A DNA stretch of 46,327 nucleotides. It comes from an uncultured delta proteobacterium (GTDB lineage: Bacteria > Myxococcota_A > Polyangia > Haliangiales > Haliangiaceae). The stretch lies in contig CAADGB010000361.1 of the NCBI GenBank assembly GCA_900696455.1, positions 1 through 46,327 on the forward strand. Reading direction: 5' to 3'. Both the position numbers and the translations under genes were made by a program. The notes under the pieces were generated by a model. The model saw nothing but the letters and a program-made list of their open reading frames with translations. It had not been told where the DNA came from and made no database searches. Positions 35,312 to 45,031 of this stretch are shown piece by piece; the first letter of the stretch is position 1, and each line of letters begins with the position of its first letter.

Positions 35312-35362
35312 GCGGCATCGCCATCTGCGTCCGTGCAGCGTCTCGCCGCTGCGCCGCCGGCG

Positions 35363-35794
35363 TCAGTGCAGCGTCTCGCCGCCGCTGCGCCGCCCCGACT
35401 TGATCGCGCCGCGGCGCTTCTTCGCGGCGATCCGCCGCTCCTTCGAGCCCTTGCTCGGCCGGGTCGCGCGGCGCGGCTTGGGCCGCTCCAGCGCCGTGCG
35501 CACGATCGCCGCCAGCTTCTCCGCGGCGTCGGCGCGGTTGCGCGGCTGATCGCGGTAGCGGTCCGACGTCACGATCAGCTCGCCGTCGAGCGTCAGCCGC
35601 CCGCCCAGCCGCTGCAGCACCCACGTCCGCTCGTCGAACGTCAGCGCCAGTGACGTGGCCGGCGTCCACCGCAGCTCCACCTTGCTCGCCACCTTGTTGA
35701 CGTTCTGCCCACCCGGCCCGCCCGAGCGCACGAACGCCTCTCGCAGTTCGTCGGCCGGAATCGTCACCCGCGCGTTGACCACCAGATCGCTCAA
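35363..35794 (-). CDS. arfB: Ribosome-rescue peptidyl-tRNA hydrolase ArfB
   Basis: 143 aa, class I release-factor-like. The GGQ motif is in FVRSGGPGGQNVNKVASKVEL (Gln near residue 30) and the C-terminus is the long basic tail (SKGSKERRIAAKKRRGAIKSG) that enters the mRNA channel of stalled ribosomes. Start is a TTG at 35794; a GTG four codons on is an alternative. It hydrolyses peptidyl-tRNA on non-stop ribosomes. Convergent with the Fic-like gene. The TTG lies at the edge of an inverted-repeat island. Confidence 0.93.
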   Translation of the reverse strand: MSDLVVNARVTIPADELREAFVRSGGPGGQNVNKVASKVELRWTPATSLALTFDERTWVLQRLGGRLTLDGELIVTSDRYRDQPRNRADAAEKLAAIVRTALERPKPRRATRPSKGSKERRIAAKKRRGAIKSGRRSGGETLH

Positions 35795-36019
35795 GGGGAC
35801 AGGATCCTATCCTCTATCCCGACGATTTCCATTGGCTTTATGAGGGTACTGCGTTCCGACGGAGCTCTCGTCGAGGAGTGGCACTGGCGCCGACGCTGAT
35901 CTGCGTGATCCGATCGATAATGGCAACGAAATCAACTATTTAATGGTCCGGGAACCGAAACGCAGTGAGGTCGAATTCGTCTGCAATTTCAGATTGTTGA
36001 GTGGGTAGATCCTGTCCCC
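35795..36019. mobile_element. Possible small mobile-element remnant with 12-bp inverted ends
   Basis: GGGGACAGGATC at 35795-35806 is exactly inverted at 36008-36019. The ~200 bp between them is clearly richer in A/T than the surroundings and holds no supported gene. The right end also makes TCCCC/GGGGA. GGGGACAG-type ends resemble repeats associated with IS200/REP-type transposases, but no transposase is present. The island fills most of the gap between arfB and sahR and could contain the sahR promoter. Confidence 0.5.
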
Positions 36020-36073
36020 TCGGGGGATGTGCTTGATGTTGTTTGTGTTGCTTTCTTTCGAATGTTGGAATAT

Positions 36074-37042
36074 ATGAATGGGGTGAATCTGGCGGTGAGC
36101 CCTCGTGCGGACCTGTTCCGGCTGCTCGGTGACGAGAGCCGGCTGCGGCTGCTCGCGCTGTGCGCGGAGGAGGAGCTGACGGTGGGGGAGCTGGGGGCGC
36201 TGCTGGGGGAGAGCCAGCCGCAGGTGACCAAGAAGTCGCAGCCGCTGCGGGAGGCGGGGCTGGTGAGCGCGCGGCGCGACGGGACGCGGACGCTCCTGCG
36301 CGCGGCGGGCGGCGAGGTCGGGCGCGACCCGGTGATCGCGGCCGCGCTGGCCGAGGGGCGCGCGCTGTGCACTCGCGACGGCAGCCTGGCGCGGATCGCC
36401 GCGGTGGTGGCGCAGCGCGAGGAGGCGTCGCGCCGCTACTTCGACGCCCGCGCCGTCGACGACGCCGCGCCGGCGCCCGTCGATCAGCTCCTGCCGTGGC
36501 TGTCGATCCTGGCGCCGCTCCTGCCCGGTCGCGCCCTGGCCATCGACGCCGGCACCGGCGACGGCGCGCTGCTGCCGCTGCTGTCGCCGCTCTACGATCG
36601 CGTCGTCGCGGTCGACCGCAGCCCGGCGCGCCTCGCCCGCTGCGCGGCGCGGGTCGCGGCCTGGGGGCTGCCCAACGTCCGCCTGCGCGAGGGCGACGTC
36701 GACGATCCGGCCATCGCCGAGGAGGTCGGTCAGCGCGGCGGCGCCGACCTGGTGCTCCTGGCCCGCGTCCTCTGCCACGCCGCGCGCCCGGCCGATGTCG
36801 TCGTCGCCGCCGCCCGCCTGGTGCGGCCCGGCGGCCACCTGGTCCTCGTCGACCACGTGCCCCACGACGACGAGACGCTGCGCGACGCCGGCGTGGTCTG
36901 GCTCGGCTTCGAGCCGGCCAAGCTCGCCACCTGGCTCGCCGCCGCGCACCTCGAGCCCGCGGCGCTGGCGCCGCTGCCCATCCCCGCGCGCCCGGCGCTC
37001 CAGCTCGCGGCCGCCCGCCGCCCGCCGCGCGCGCTCCACTAG
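36074..37042 (+). CDS. sahR: SahR-like ArsR regulator with methyltransferase domain
   Basis: 322 aa. N-terminal ArsR winged helix (about 8-85: [39 protein letters not shown]), then a SAM/SAH-binding methyltransferase fold ([45 protein letters not shown]). This domain pair next to ahcY is the layout of SahR, known in proteobacteria to sense S-adenosylhomocysteine and repress the methionine cycle genes. ATG 36074 gives the usual short lead; GTG 36029 and ATG 36062 are alternatives. The 5' end lies in the AT-rich region next to the inverted-repeat island. Confidence 0.85.
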   Translation: MNGVNLAVSPRADLFRLLGDESRLRLLALCAEEELTVGELGALLGESQPQVTKKSQPLREAGLVSARRDGTRTLLRAAGGEVGRDPVIAAALAEGRALCTRDGSLARIAAVVAQREEASRRYFDARAVDDAAPAPVDQLLPWLSILAPLLPGRALAIDAGTGDGALLPLLSPLYDRVVAVDRSPARLARCAARVAAWGLPNVRLREGDVDDPAIAEEVGQRGGADLVLLARVLCHAARPADVVVAAARLVRPGGHLVLVDHVPHDDETLRDAGVVWLGFEPAKLATWLAAAHLEPAALAPLPIPARPALQLAAARRPPRALH

Positions 37043-37073
37043 CCTCCTCCGGTCGGCACCGACGCCACGTCGA

Positions 37074-37176
37074 GACCCGACCCGAGCCGACCCGAGCCGA
37101 CCCGAACCCCGATCCGATCCGACCCGAACCCGACCCGACCCGAGCCGACCCGAACCGACCCGAACCGACCCGAACC
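37074..37176. repeat. Degenerate GACCCGA/GACCCGAACC minisatellite before ahcY
   Basis: About 100 bp of 5- and 10-bp units (CCGAGCCGAC, CCGAACCGAC, with variants) fills most of the 145-bp sahR-ahcY gap, stopping just before the ahcY Shine-Dalgarno. No other element is visible in the gap. Confidence 0.95.
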
Positions 37177-37187
37177 TGGAGACCCTC

Positions 37188-38645
37188 ATGGACACGCGCA
37201 CCGAGTTCCCCGCCTTCAAGATCAAGGACATCAACCTGGCCGAGCTCGGCCGCAAGAAGATCCGCATGGCCGAGAAGGAGATGCCGGGTCTCATGGCGCT
37301 GCGCGAGGAGTGGAAGGGCCAGGCCCCGCTCGCCGGCGCCCGCATCGCCGGCTGCCTCCACATGACCATCGAGACCGCGGTGCTGATCGAGACCCTGGTC
37401 GCGCTCGGCGCCGAGGTCACCTGGACCTCGTGCAACATCTACTCGACCCAGGACGAGGCCGCCGCCGCCATCGCCCGCGCCGGCGTGCCGGTCTTCGCCT
37501 GGAAGGGCGAGACCCTCGAGGAGTACTGGCAGAACATCGGCCTCCAGCTCGACGCCTTCAAGGGCGGCAAGGGCCCCAACCTCATCCTCGACGACGGCGG
37601 CGACCTGACCCTGCTCGTCCACAAGGGCGTCGAGGCCGAGAAGAAGGGCGCCGCGCCCAGCCCGGCCACCGCCACCAACGACGAGATGCGCGTCATCTTC
37701 AGCGTGCTCACCGAGAGCCTGGCCCGCGACGCGCAGCGCTTCACCCGCCTCGCCGCCGAGGTCAAGGGGGTGTCGGAGGAGACCACCACCGGCGTCCACC
37801 GCCTCTACGAGATGGCCAAGCAGGGCGCGCTGCTCTTCCCCTGCATCAACGTCAACGACTCGGTCACCAAGTCGAAGTTCGACAACCTCTACGGCTGCCG
37901 CGAGGCGCTGTTCGACGGCATCAAGCGCGCCACCGACGTCATGGTCGCCGGCAAGGTGGTCGTGGTCGCCGGCTACGGCGACGTCGGCAAGGGCTGCGCC
38001 CACGCCGCCCGCGGCCTCGGCGCCCGGGTGCTCATCACCGAGATCGACCCCATCTGCGCGCTGCAGGCGGCGATGGAGGGCTACGAGGTCGTGACCATGG
38101 AGGAGGCGGCGCCGGTCGCCGACATCTTCGTCACCGCCACCGGCTGCATGGACGTGATCCGCGGCGAGCACATGATGGTCATGAAGGACGAGGCCATCCT
38201 CGCCAACATCGGCCACTTCGACAGCGAGATCCAGGTCGCCTGGCTCGAGGGCAACAAGGAGATCAAGGAGGAGAACATCAAGCCGCAGGTGGATCAGTTC
38301 ATCTTCCCGTCGGGCAAGCGCATCACGCTGCTGGCCCGCGGTCGCCTGGTCAACCTCGGCTGCGCCACCGGCCACCCGTCGTTCGTGATGTCCAACTCGT
38401 TCACCAACCAGACCATCGCCCAGATGGCGCTGTGGGCGAGCGCGACCCGCGGCAAGGACGAGGTGACCGGGCTCAGCTTCGCCCCCGGCCAGGTCTACGT
38501 CCTGCCCAAGAAGCTCGACGAGAAGGTGGCGCGGCTGCACCTCGGCAAGGTCGGCGTCCGCCTGACCCGGCTGACCCAGGAGCAGGCCGACTACCTCGGC
38601 ATCCCGGTCGACGGCCCGTTCAAGCCGGATCACTACCGGTACTGA
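37188..38645 (+). CDS. ahcY: S-adenosylhomocysteine hydrolase
   Basis: 485 aa, NAD-dependent enzyme splitting SAH into homocysteine and adenosine. Visible: the N-terminal substrate part ([33 protein letters not shown]), the NAD loop [11 protein letters not shown] (around 262-269), the GHFDSEIQ and [13 protein letters not shown] segments and the C-terminal KPDHYRY that completes the neighbouring subunit's NAD site. It has the ~40-residue insertion seen in many bacterial AhcY ([14 protein letters not shown]). ATG follows GGAG by 8 nt. Control by the upstream SahR-like protein is inferred. Confidence 0.98.
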   Translation: MDTRTEFPAFKIKDINLAELGRKKIRMAEKEMPGLMALREEWKGQAPLAGARIAGCLHMTIETAVLIETLVALGAEVTWTSCNIYSTQDEAAAAIARAGVPVFAWKGETLEEYWQNIGLQLDAFKGGKGPNLILDDGGDLTLLVHKGVEAEKKGAAPSPATATNDEMRVIFSVLTESLARDAQRFTRLAAEVKGVSEETTTGVHRLYEMAKQGALLFPCINVNDSVTKSKFDNLYGCREALFDGIKRATDVMVAGKVVVVAGYGDVGKGCAHAARGLGARVLITEIDPICALQAAMEGYEVVTMEEAAPVADIFVTATGCMDVIRGEHMMVMKDEAILANIGHFDSEIQVAWLEGNKEIKEENIKPQVDQFIFPSGKRITLLARGRLVNLGCATGHPSFVMSNSFTNQTIAQMALWASATRGKDEVTGLSFAPGQVYVLPKKLDEKVARLHLGKVGVRLTRLTQEQADYLGIPVDGPFKPDHYRY

Positions 38646-38646
38646 A

Positions 38647-38728
38647 CCCCGATCCGGTCGGGGCGGCGCCCGTCGCCGGGCTGGCAGCTCCAGGCAACTC
38701 GCGAAACCCTGCGAGGTCGCGCAGTTGC
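38647..38728 (+). terminator. Hairpins after ahcY
   Basis: CCCCGA/TCGGGG (38647-38663) starts one base after the stop codon. A second stem (38694-38704 with 38717-38728, 11 pairs and one bulge) follows. Neither has a T-run. They separate ahcY from the kinase promoter. Confidence 0.45.
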
Positions 38729-38753
38729 TGCGGCGCGCCGGACGGGCCCGTCG

Positions 38754-38782
38754 TTGACTTGTCCCCACCTGGCCCGTAGCAT
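38754..38782 (+). promoter_or_regulatory. Sigma70-type promoter for the PEGA kinase
   Basis: TTGACT (38754-38759), 17-nt spacer, TAGCAT (38777-38782). Transcription would begin only about 5 nt before the ATG at 38795. Confidence 0.6.
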
Positions 38783-38794
38783 TTCGGTCGACAC

Positions 38795-40524
<1,730 letters not shown>

Positions 40525-40528
<4 letters not shown>

Positions 40529-42171
40529 CGACCGTGCGCGCCGTGCTCGTCGTCGTGGCTGCCGCGGCGGCGGCGGCCGAGGCGCAACCTGCGTCGATCG
40601 ACTCGGGCTTCATCGGCCGGGCCCCGCTCGCCCTCGAGATCGACGACTGTCCGCGCCCGCCCGACGTGCCGGCGGCGCGGCTCGAGGCGATGGCGGCCGA
40701 GCGCTATGACCGCGGCAGCGTCCTCCACGTCCAGGGCGACTACCAGGGCGCCGTCGACGAGCTGGTGCAGGCCTACTGCCTGGTGCCGGCGCTGGCCGCC
40801 GGCCTGCTCAAGGACATCGCCCAGAGCTACGAGCGCATGGTCCAGTACGAGAAGGCGGTGGCCTACTTCGAGCGCTACCTCCTGGTCGCCGACCAGCGCG
40901 ATCCCGACGAGCGCCGCGCGATCTCCACCCGCGTCCAGGTGCTGCGCCAGCTCCGCTCGTCGGTCACGGTCGCCACCGAGCCCAGCGGCGCCACGATCAC
41001 GCTCGCCAGCGACGCCGGCCCGGTCGCCACCGAGCGCGACGGCGAGCGGCTGTCGGTGGTGGCCGGCGACTACACGCTCATCGTCGAGAAGCCGGGCCAC
41101 GAGACGATCCGGCGCCCGCTGCGGGTCGGCATCGGCCAGCCCTACAGCTTCTCGTTCCGGCTCGCCCCTCGCCGCGGCACGCTGCGGGTGCAGACCGTGC
41201 CCGGCGACGCCCGGATCTACGTCGACGACAAGTTCGAGGCCCTGGGCATCTACCGCGGCGAGGTCGAGATCGGCACCCGCCAGGTCACGGTCGAGGCCAA
41301 GGGCTACACCTCGGTCACCGAGCAGGTGGAGATCCTCGCCGGCGAGACCCGGCAGGTCAGCATCTCGCTGCCGCAGCCGCCGCAGTCGGGCAAGACCCAG
41401 CTCGTGGTCGCGGCGTCGATCACCGGCACCATCGTCGGCGGGCTGGCGGTGGGCGGCTCCACCGACGACGGGCTGTTCGGCACGCCCGGGGCCCTGGCCG
41501 GCCTCGCCATCGGCGGCGCCGGCTCCCACTTCCTCTACGACGACATCGAGCTCGGCTCGAGCTCGTACATCATCACCAGCACGATCCTCGGCGCCGTCGA
41601 GGGCGTCGGCGTCGGCCTCCTGGTCTCGCGCGACAGCGACGCCGGCTGGATCGGCGGCCTGGTCGGCGCCGGCGTCGCGACCGGCTTCGCGGTCGCCACC
41701 GCGCCCCGTTTCCGCTTCTCCGCCGGCGACGCCGCGCTCCTCAACTCCGGCGCGCTGTGGGGGCTGGTGTCGGGGCTGTGGTTCACCCAGGTCTTCCACG
41801 CCGACGATCGGGTCGGCGCGGCGCTGGTCCTGGGCGGCACCAACCTGGGCGTGGTCGGCGGCGTGCTGCTGGGCGGCACGCTCGAGTACAGCCGCAAGCA
41901 CGTCGCCCTGATCGACCTCGCCGGCCTCGCCGGCATCGCCACCGGCCTCGCCGTGCACAGCGCCGTCGTCGGCAACGACGAGGATCAGCCGGTGGAGCGC
42001 GGCGAGCAGCAGGCGCACTTCGCGCTGGCCGGCATGGCGATCGGGCTGGGCGCCGGCGCCTTCCTCACCCGCAACCTCGACGCCCCACGGCTGCCGCGGC
42101 TGCAGCCCCAGCTCACCCCGACCGCCGGCGGCGGCCAGGGCTGGATGCTGTCGGTCGGCGGCCGGATGTAG
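40525..42171 (+). CDS. Exported TPR/PEGA protein with hydrophobic C-terminal half
   Basis: 548 aa from a GTG overlapping the kinase stop. Signal peptide ([15 protein letters not shown]), then TPR-like helices (AERYDRGSVLHVQGDYQGAV, AYFERYLLVADQRDPDE), two PEGA-like domains (SVTVATEPSGATITLAS and TLRVQTVPGDARIYVDDKFEALG) and a ~250-residue Gly/Ala-rich region with many hydrophobic stretches (LVVAASITGTIVGGLAVGG). The last part could be several helices or glycine-zipper hairpins. Partner of the PEGA kinase by operon structure; substrate or ligand of the kinase is a guess. Confidence 0.85.
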
Positions 42172-42184
42172 GCCGCCCGTGCGC

Positions 42185-42190
42185 TATAAG
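42185..42190 (+). promoter_or_regulatory. -10-like TATAAG 6 nt before the oxidoreductase start
   Basis: TATAAG, close to the consensus, ends exactly 6 nt before ATG 42197. A leaderless transcript is likely and supports that start over GTG 42179. Confidence 0.45.
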
Positions 42191-42196
42191 CAGGCG

Positions 42197-44200
42197 ATGG
42201 CCACGTTCGAGTCCGCCTGCCCGCTGGACTGTCCCGACCTGTGCAGCCTGGTGGTCGAGGTCGAGGACGGCCGGGTCAAGCGCGTCGACGGCGGCACCCG
42301 CACCCCGATCACCGACGGCTTCATCTGCGGCAAGGTCCGCAACATCGCCGAGCACCTCTACGGCGACGACCGCGTCCGTCACCCGATGATCCGGGTCGGC
42401 CCCAAGGACGGCGCCGCCGTGCCGCGCTTCCGGAAGGCCACCTGGGACGAGGCCCTCGACCTCGTCGTCGCCCGCCTCGCCGAGGTCCGCGAGCGCGCCG
42501 GCGGCGAGGCCATCCTGCCCTTCCACTACGGCGGCTCCAACGGCTGGCTCACCGAGGGCGCGCTGGCGACGCGGCTGTTCCGCCGCCTCGGCGCCAGCCG
42601 CTGCCTGCGCACGCTGTGCGCCACGCCGTCGGGCGCCGCCGCCCGCGGCCTCTACGGCCCGGTGCCGGGGGTGGCGCTCGAGGACTACGTCCACAGCAAG
42701 CTGATCGTGCTGTGGGGCCAGAACCCGTCAGCGACCGGCATCCACCTCGTCCCCATCATCGAGCGCGCCCTCGCCGCCGGCGCCCGCCTGGTCGTCGTGG
42801 ATCCGCGGCGGACGCCGCTGGCTCGCCGCGCTCACCTCCACCTCGCGGTGCGCCCCGGCACCGATCTGCCGGTGGCGCTGGCGGTGATCCGCGAGCTGTT
42901 CGCCAGCGGTCGCGCCGACGAGGCGTTCCTCGCCGACCATGCCCGCGGCGCCGACGAGCTGCGCCGCCGCGCCGAGCCGTGGACGATCGGCCGCGCCGCC
43001 GGCGAGGCCGGCATCAGCGACCTCGAGCTCGGCCGGTTCGTCGACCTCTACGCCGAGAGCCGACCGGCGGTGATCCGCGCCGGCTGGGGCCTCGAGCGCA
43101 ACCGCAACGGCGGCTCGGCGGTGGCGGCGGTGCTGGCGCTGCCCGCCGTCGCCGGCAAGTTCGGCGAGCGCGGCGGCGGCTTCACCATGTCCAACGGCGA
43201 GGCCGGCTGGGGCGTGGGGCCGGAGGCGGCGATCGCCACCCCCGAGCCGCCCACCCGCCCCGTCAACATGGTCGAGCTGGGGGCCGCCCTCACCGAGGCC
43301 ACGCCCCGGGTCGAGGTCCTGTTCGTCTACAACTGCAACCCGGCGCAGACCGTGCCCGACCAGAACCGCGTGCTGCGCGGCCTGGCCCGCGACGACCTCT
43401 TCACCGTCGTCCACGAGCAGGTCTTCACCGACACCTGTCGCTGGGCCGACGTCGTCCTGCCGGCGACCGCGTTCCTCGAGCACCGCGAGATCCGGCGCGG
43501 CTACGGGGCGATGCGCCTGTACGACGCGCCGGCGGTGGCGACCCCGCCGGGCGAGGCTCGCAGCAACAACCAGCTCTTCGGCGCCCTGCTCGAGCGCCTC
43601 GGCCTGTGGCGCGACGGCGACCCCATGACCGACGACGAGCTGGCGGCCGCGATCTTCGCCGGGCCGGCGGGCGCGGCGCTGCGCGAGCAGCTCGATCGGC
43701 GCGGCGTGGCGCAGCCGCCGGTGGAGCGGCCGCGCCTGTTCGTCGACCTGGCGCCGGCCACCGCCGACGGCAAGGTCGACCTGGTGCCGGCGGCGCTCGA
43801 CGCCGAGGTCGCGGGCGGCCTCTACCACTACGCGCCCGATCCCGGCAGCGAGCGCTTCCCGCTGGCGCTGATCTCGCCGGCGATCGCCCAGCAGATCAGC
43901 TCGACCTTCGGGCAGCTCCGCAAGGGCGAGGCCGCGGCCGAGCTCCACCCCGACGACGCGGCGGCGCGCGGCATCGCCGCCGGCGACCCGATCCGCATCT
44001 GGAACCAGCTCGGCGAGGTGGTGTGCCGGGCGGCGCTGTCGACGCACGTCCGCCCCGGCGTGGTGGTGCTGGCCAAGGGGCTGTGGCGCTTCCACACCCG
44101 CAACGGCCAGGCCGCCACCGCCCTCATCCCGGCCACGCTCACCGACCTCGCCGGCGGCGCCTGCTACAACGACGCCCGGGTCGAGGTCGCGCGCGCCTGA
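42197..44200 (+). CDS. Molybdopterin-dependent oxidoreductase
   Basis: 667 aa of the DMSO-reductase superfamily. An N-terminal 4Fe-4S site has C8-x3-C12-x3-C16-x27-C44 (CPLDCPDLC and FICGK). Next come the MGD-binding domains (ILPFHYGGSNGWLTEGALAT, VLWGQNPSATGIHL, VVVDPRRTPLARRAHLHL, YNCNPAQTVPDQNRV, EQVFTDTCRWADVVLPATAF) and the C-terminal dinucleotide-binding domain (HPDDAAARGIAAGDPIRIWN). There is no Tat signal, so it is probably cytoplasmic. No FeS or membrane subunit lies beside it; the electron partner and substrate are unknown. It resembles the stand-alone NasC/BisC-like branch. Confidence 0.93.
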   Translation: MATFESACPLDCPDLCSLVVEVEDGRVKRVDGGTRTPITDGFICGKVRNIAEHLYGDDRVRHPMIRVGPKDGAAVPRFRKATWDEALDLVVARLAEVRERAGGEAILPFHYGGSNGWLTEGALATRLFRRLGASRCLRTLCATPSGAAARGLYGPVPGVALEDYVHSKLIVLWGQNPSATGIHLVPIIERALAAGARLVVVDPRRTPLARRAHLHLAVRPGTDLPVALAVIRELFASGRADEAFLADHARGADELRRRAEPWTIGRAAGEAGISDLELGRFVDLYAESRPAVIRAGWGLERNRNGGSAVAAVLALPAVAGKFGERGGGFTMSNGEAGWGVGPEAAIATPEPPTRPVNMVELGAALTEATPRVEVLFVYNCNPAQTVPDQNRVLRGLARDDLFTVVHEQVFTDTCRWADVVLPATAFLEHREIRRGYGAMRLYDAPAVATPPGEARSNNQLFGALLERLGLWRDGDPMTDDELAAAIFAGPAGAALREQLDRRGVAQPPVERPRLFVDLAPATADGKVDLVPAALDAEVAGGLYHYAPDPGSERFPLALISPAIAQQISSTFGQLRKGEAAAELHPDDAAARGIAAGDPIRIWNQLGEVVCRAALSTHVRPGVVVLAKGLWRFHTRNGQAATALIPATLTDLAGGACYNDARVEVARA

Positions 44201-44240
44201 CATCGCCCGGCGTCGCCCGGCGTCGCGTCGCGTCGCGTCG
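44201..44240. repeat. CATCGCCCGG/CGTCG short tandem repeats
   Basis: Two 10-bp units and then four perfect CGTCG units directly after the oxidoreductase stop, before element copy C. Confidence 0.85.
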
Positions 44241-44267
44241 CCGCGCGTCGGGTGCGCGTGACGGGTC

Positions 44268-44484
44268 GAGCGTGTGAGGGAATCACACGCTCTGGTCGAT
44301 CGGTCGGTCCCGGCGAGGACGCCGGTGCCGACCTGAGTCGGACCAGATCGCCTCGGCGGCTGCGCTTCGGCTCAGAGCCTGTCATCGAATCGATGCCAGG
44401 CTCTCCTTCGATCGATCGACCTCGCCCGCTGACGGGCTCGTCCGATCTCATCCGGACCAGAGCCGCCTCGCTGCGCTCGGCTCA
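44268..44484 (-). repeat. Dispersed multi-hairpin element, copy C
   Basis: A 217-bp copy in inverse orientation to copies A and B. Read on the minus strand it begins with the TGA stop codon of the gene at 44482-44901, exactly as copy A begins with the kinase stop. The first 118 bp are identical to copy A. The closing hairpin GAGCGTGTGA/TCACACGCTC has a perfect 10-bp stem here. It lies between two convergent genes. Confidence 0.9.
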
Positions 44485-44901
44485 GGCCTGGGCCGGCGCC
44501 CGCAGCGCCCACGGCTCGCCGGCGGCGGGGTCGAGGCGGCCCTGGCGCGCGAGCTGCTCGCGGAGCTGGGCGGTGAACTCGTCGAAGCGATCGAGGCTGA
44601 TCCGGTGGCGGGTGCCATCGCTCATGGTCACGTCGAGGATGTTCTTGTTGAAGCCGTGCTTGCCGCGCGCCACCGCCGCGATGCGGACGAGCTCGAGGTC
44701 GAGGGCGCGCGTGCCCGCCGCGTAGCGCGACAGCAGCATGCCGAGCGCGCCGAACAGCAGGAACAGCGTGCTCTTCTGGTAGTAGACGACGCGCTGCGGG
44801 GTCAGCTCGAAGCGGCCGAGCTGCATGCGCAGCTTGCTCTTGAACAGGCCGCCGTGGGTGGTGGCGAGGACGGGCTCGGTGGCGGTGAGGGCGTGGGACA
44901 T
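44482..44901 (-). CDS. Small membrane-associated PH/GRAM-like protein
   Basis: 139 aa. ATG 44901 has a good Shine-Dalgarno (AGGAGAACC). The pattern KSKLRMQLGRFELTPQRVVYYQKS, one hydrophobic segment (LFLLFGALGMLLSRY), then LELVRIAAVARGKHGFNKNILDVTMSDG resembles bacterial PH/GRAM-like domains interrupted by a membrane hairpin. No proven function. Its stop codon belongs to the dispersed repeat, so the original C-terminus may have been changed by the insertion. Confidence 0.7.
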   Translation of the reverse strand: MSHALTATEPVLATTHGGLFKSKLRMQLGRFELTPQRVVYYQKSTLFLLFGALGMLLSRYAAGTRALDLELVRIAAVARGKHGFNKNILDVTMSDGTRHRISLDRFDEFTAQLREQLARQGRLDPAAGEPWALRAPAQA

Positions 44902-44918
44902 GGTGGTTCTCCTGGGTC

Positions 44919-44938
44919 GTGGCGTGGCGTGGCGTGGC
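44919..44938. repeat. GTGGC pentanucleotide repeat, four copies
   Basis: Four exact units 17 bp upstream of the 44901 start codon, in the probable leader or promoter of that gene. Confidence 0.9.
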
Positions 44939-44998
44939 GCGGCCACGGCCGGCGCATGCCGGGCGCGGGACCGCCGGGGGGCGGGTGAGCGTGCGTGA

Positions 44999-45021
44999 CG
45001 CGGGCCCGCCGCGGGCCCGCG
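44999..45021. terminator. Perfect 10-bp GC hairpin after the propeller gene
   Basis: CGCGGGCCCG pairs with CGGGCCCGCG around a 3-nt loop, 10 bp past the stop at 45032. No T-run is present. Confidence 0.45.
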
Positions 45022-45031
45022 CCGGGGTGGA

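Noticed and set aside
37043-37187. SAH riboswitch before ahcY
   Set aside because: The leader is a C-rich minisatellite without the needed stems or pseudoknot.
42197-44200. Formate dehydrogenase or nitrate reductase
   Set aside because: The superfamily is clear but no residue seen decides the metal ligand or substrate, and no partner subunits are present.
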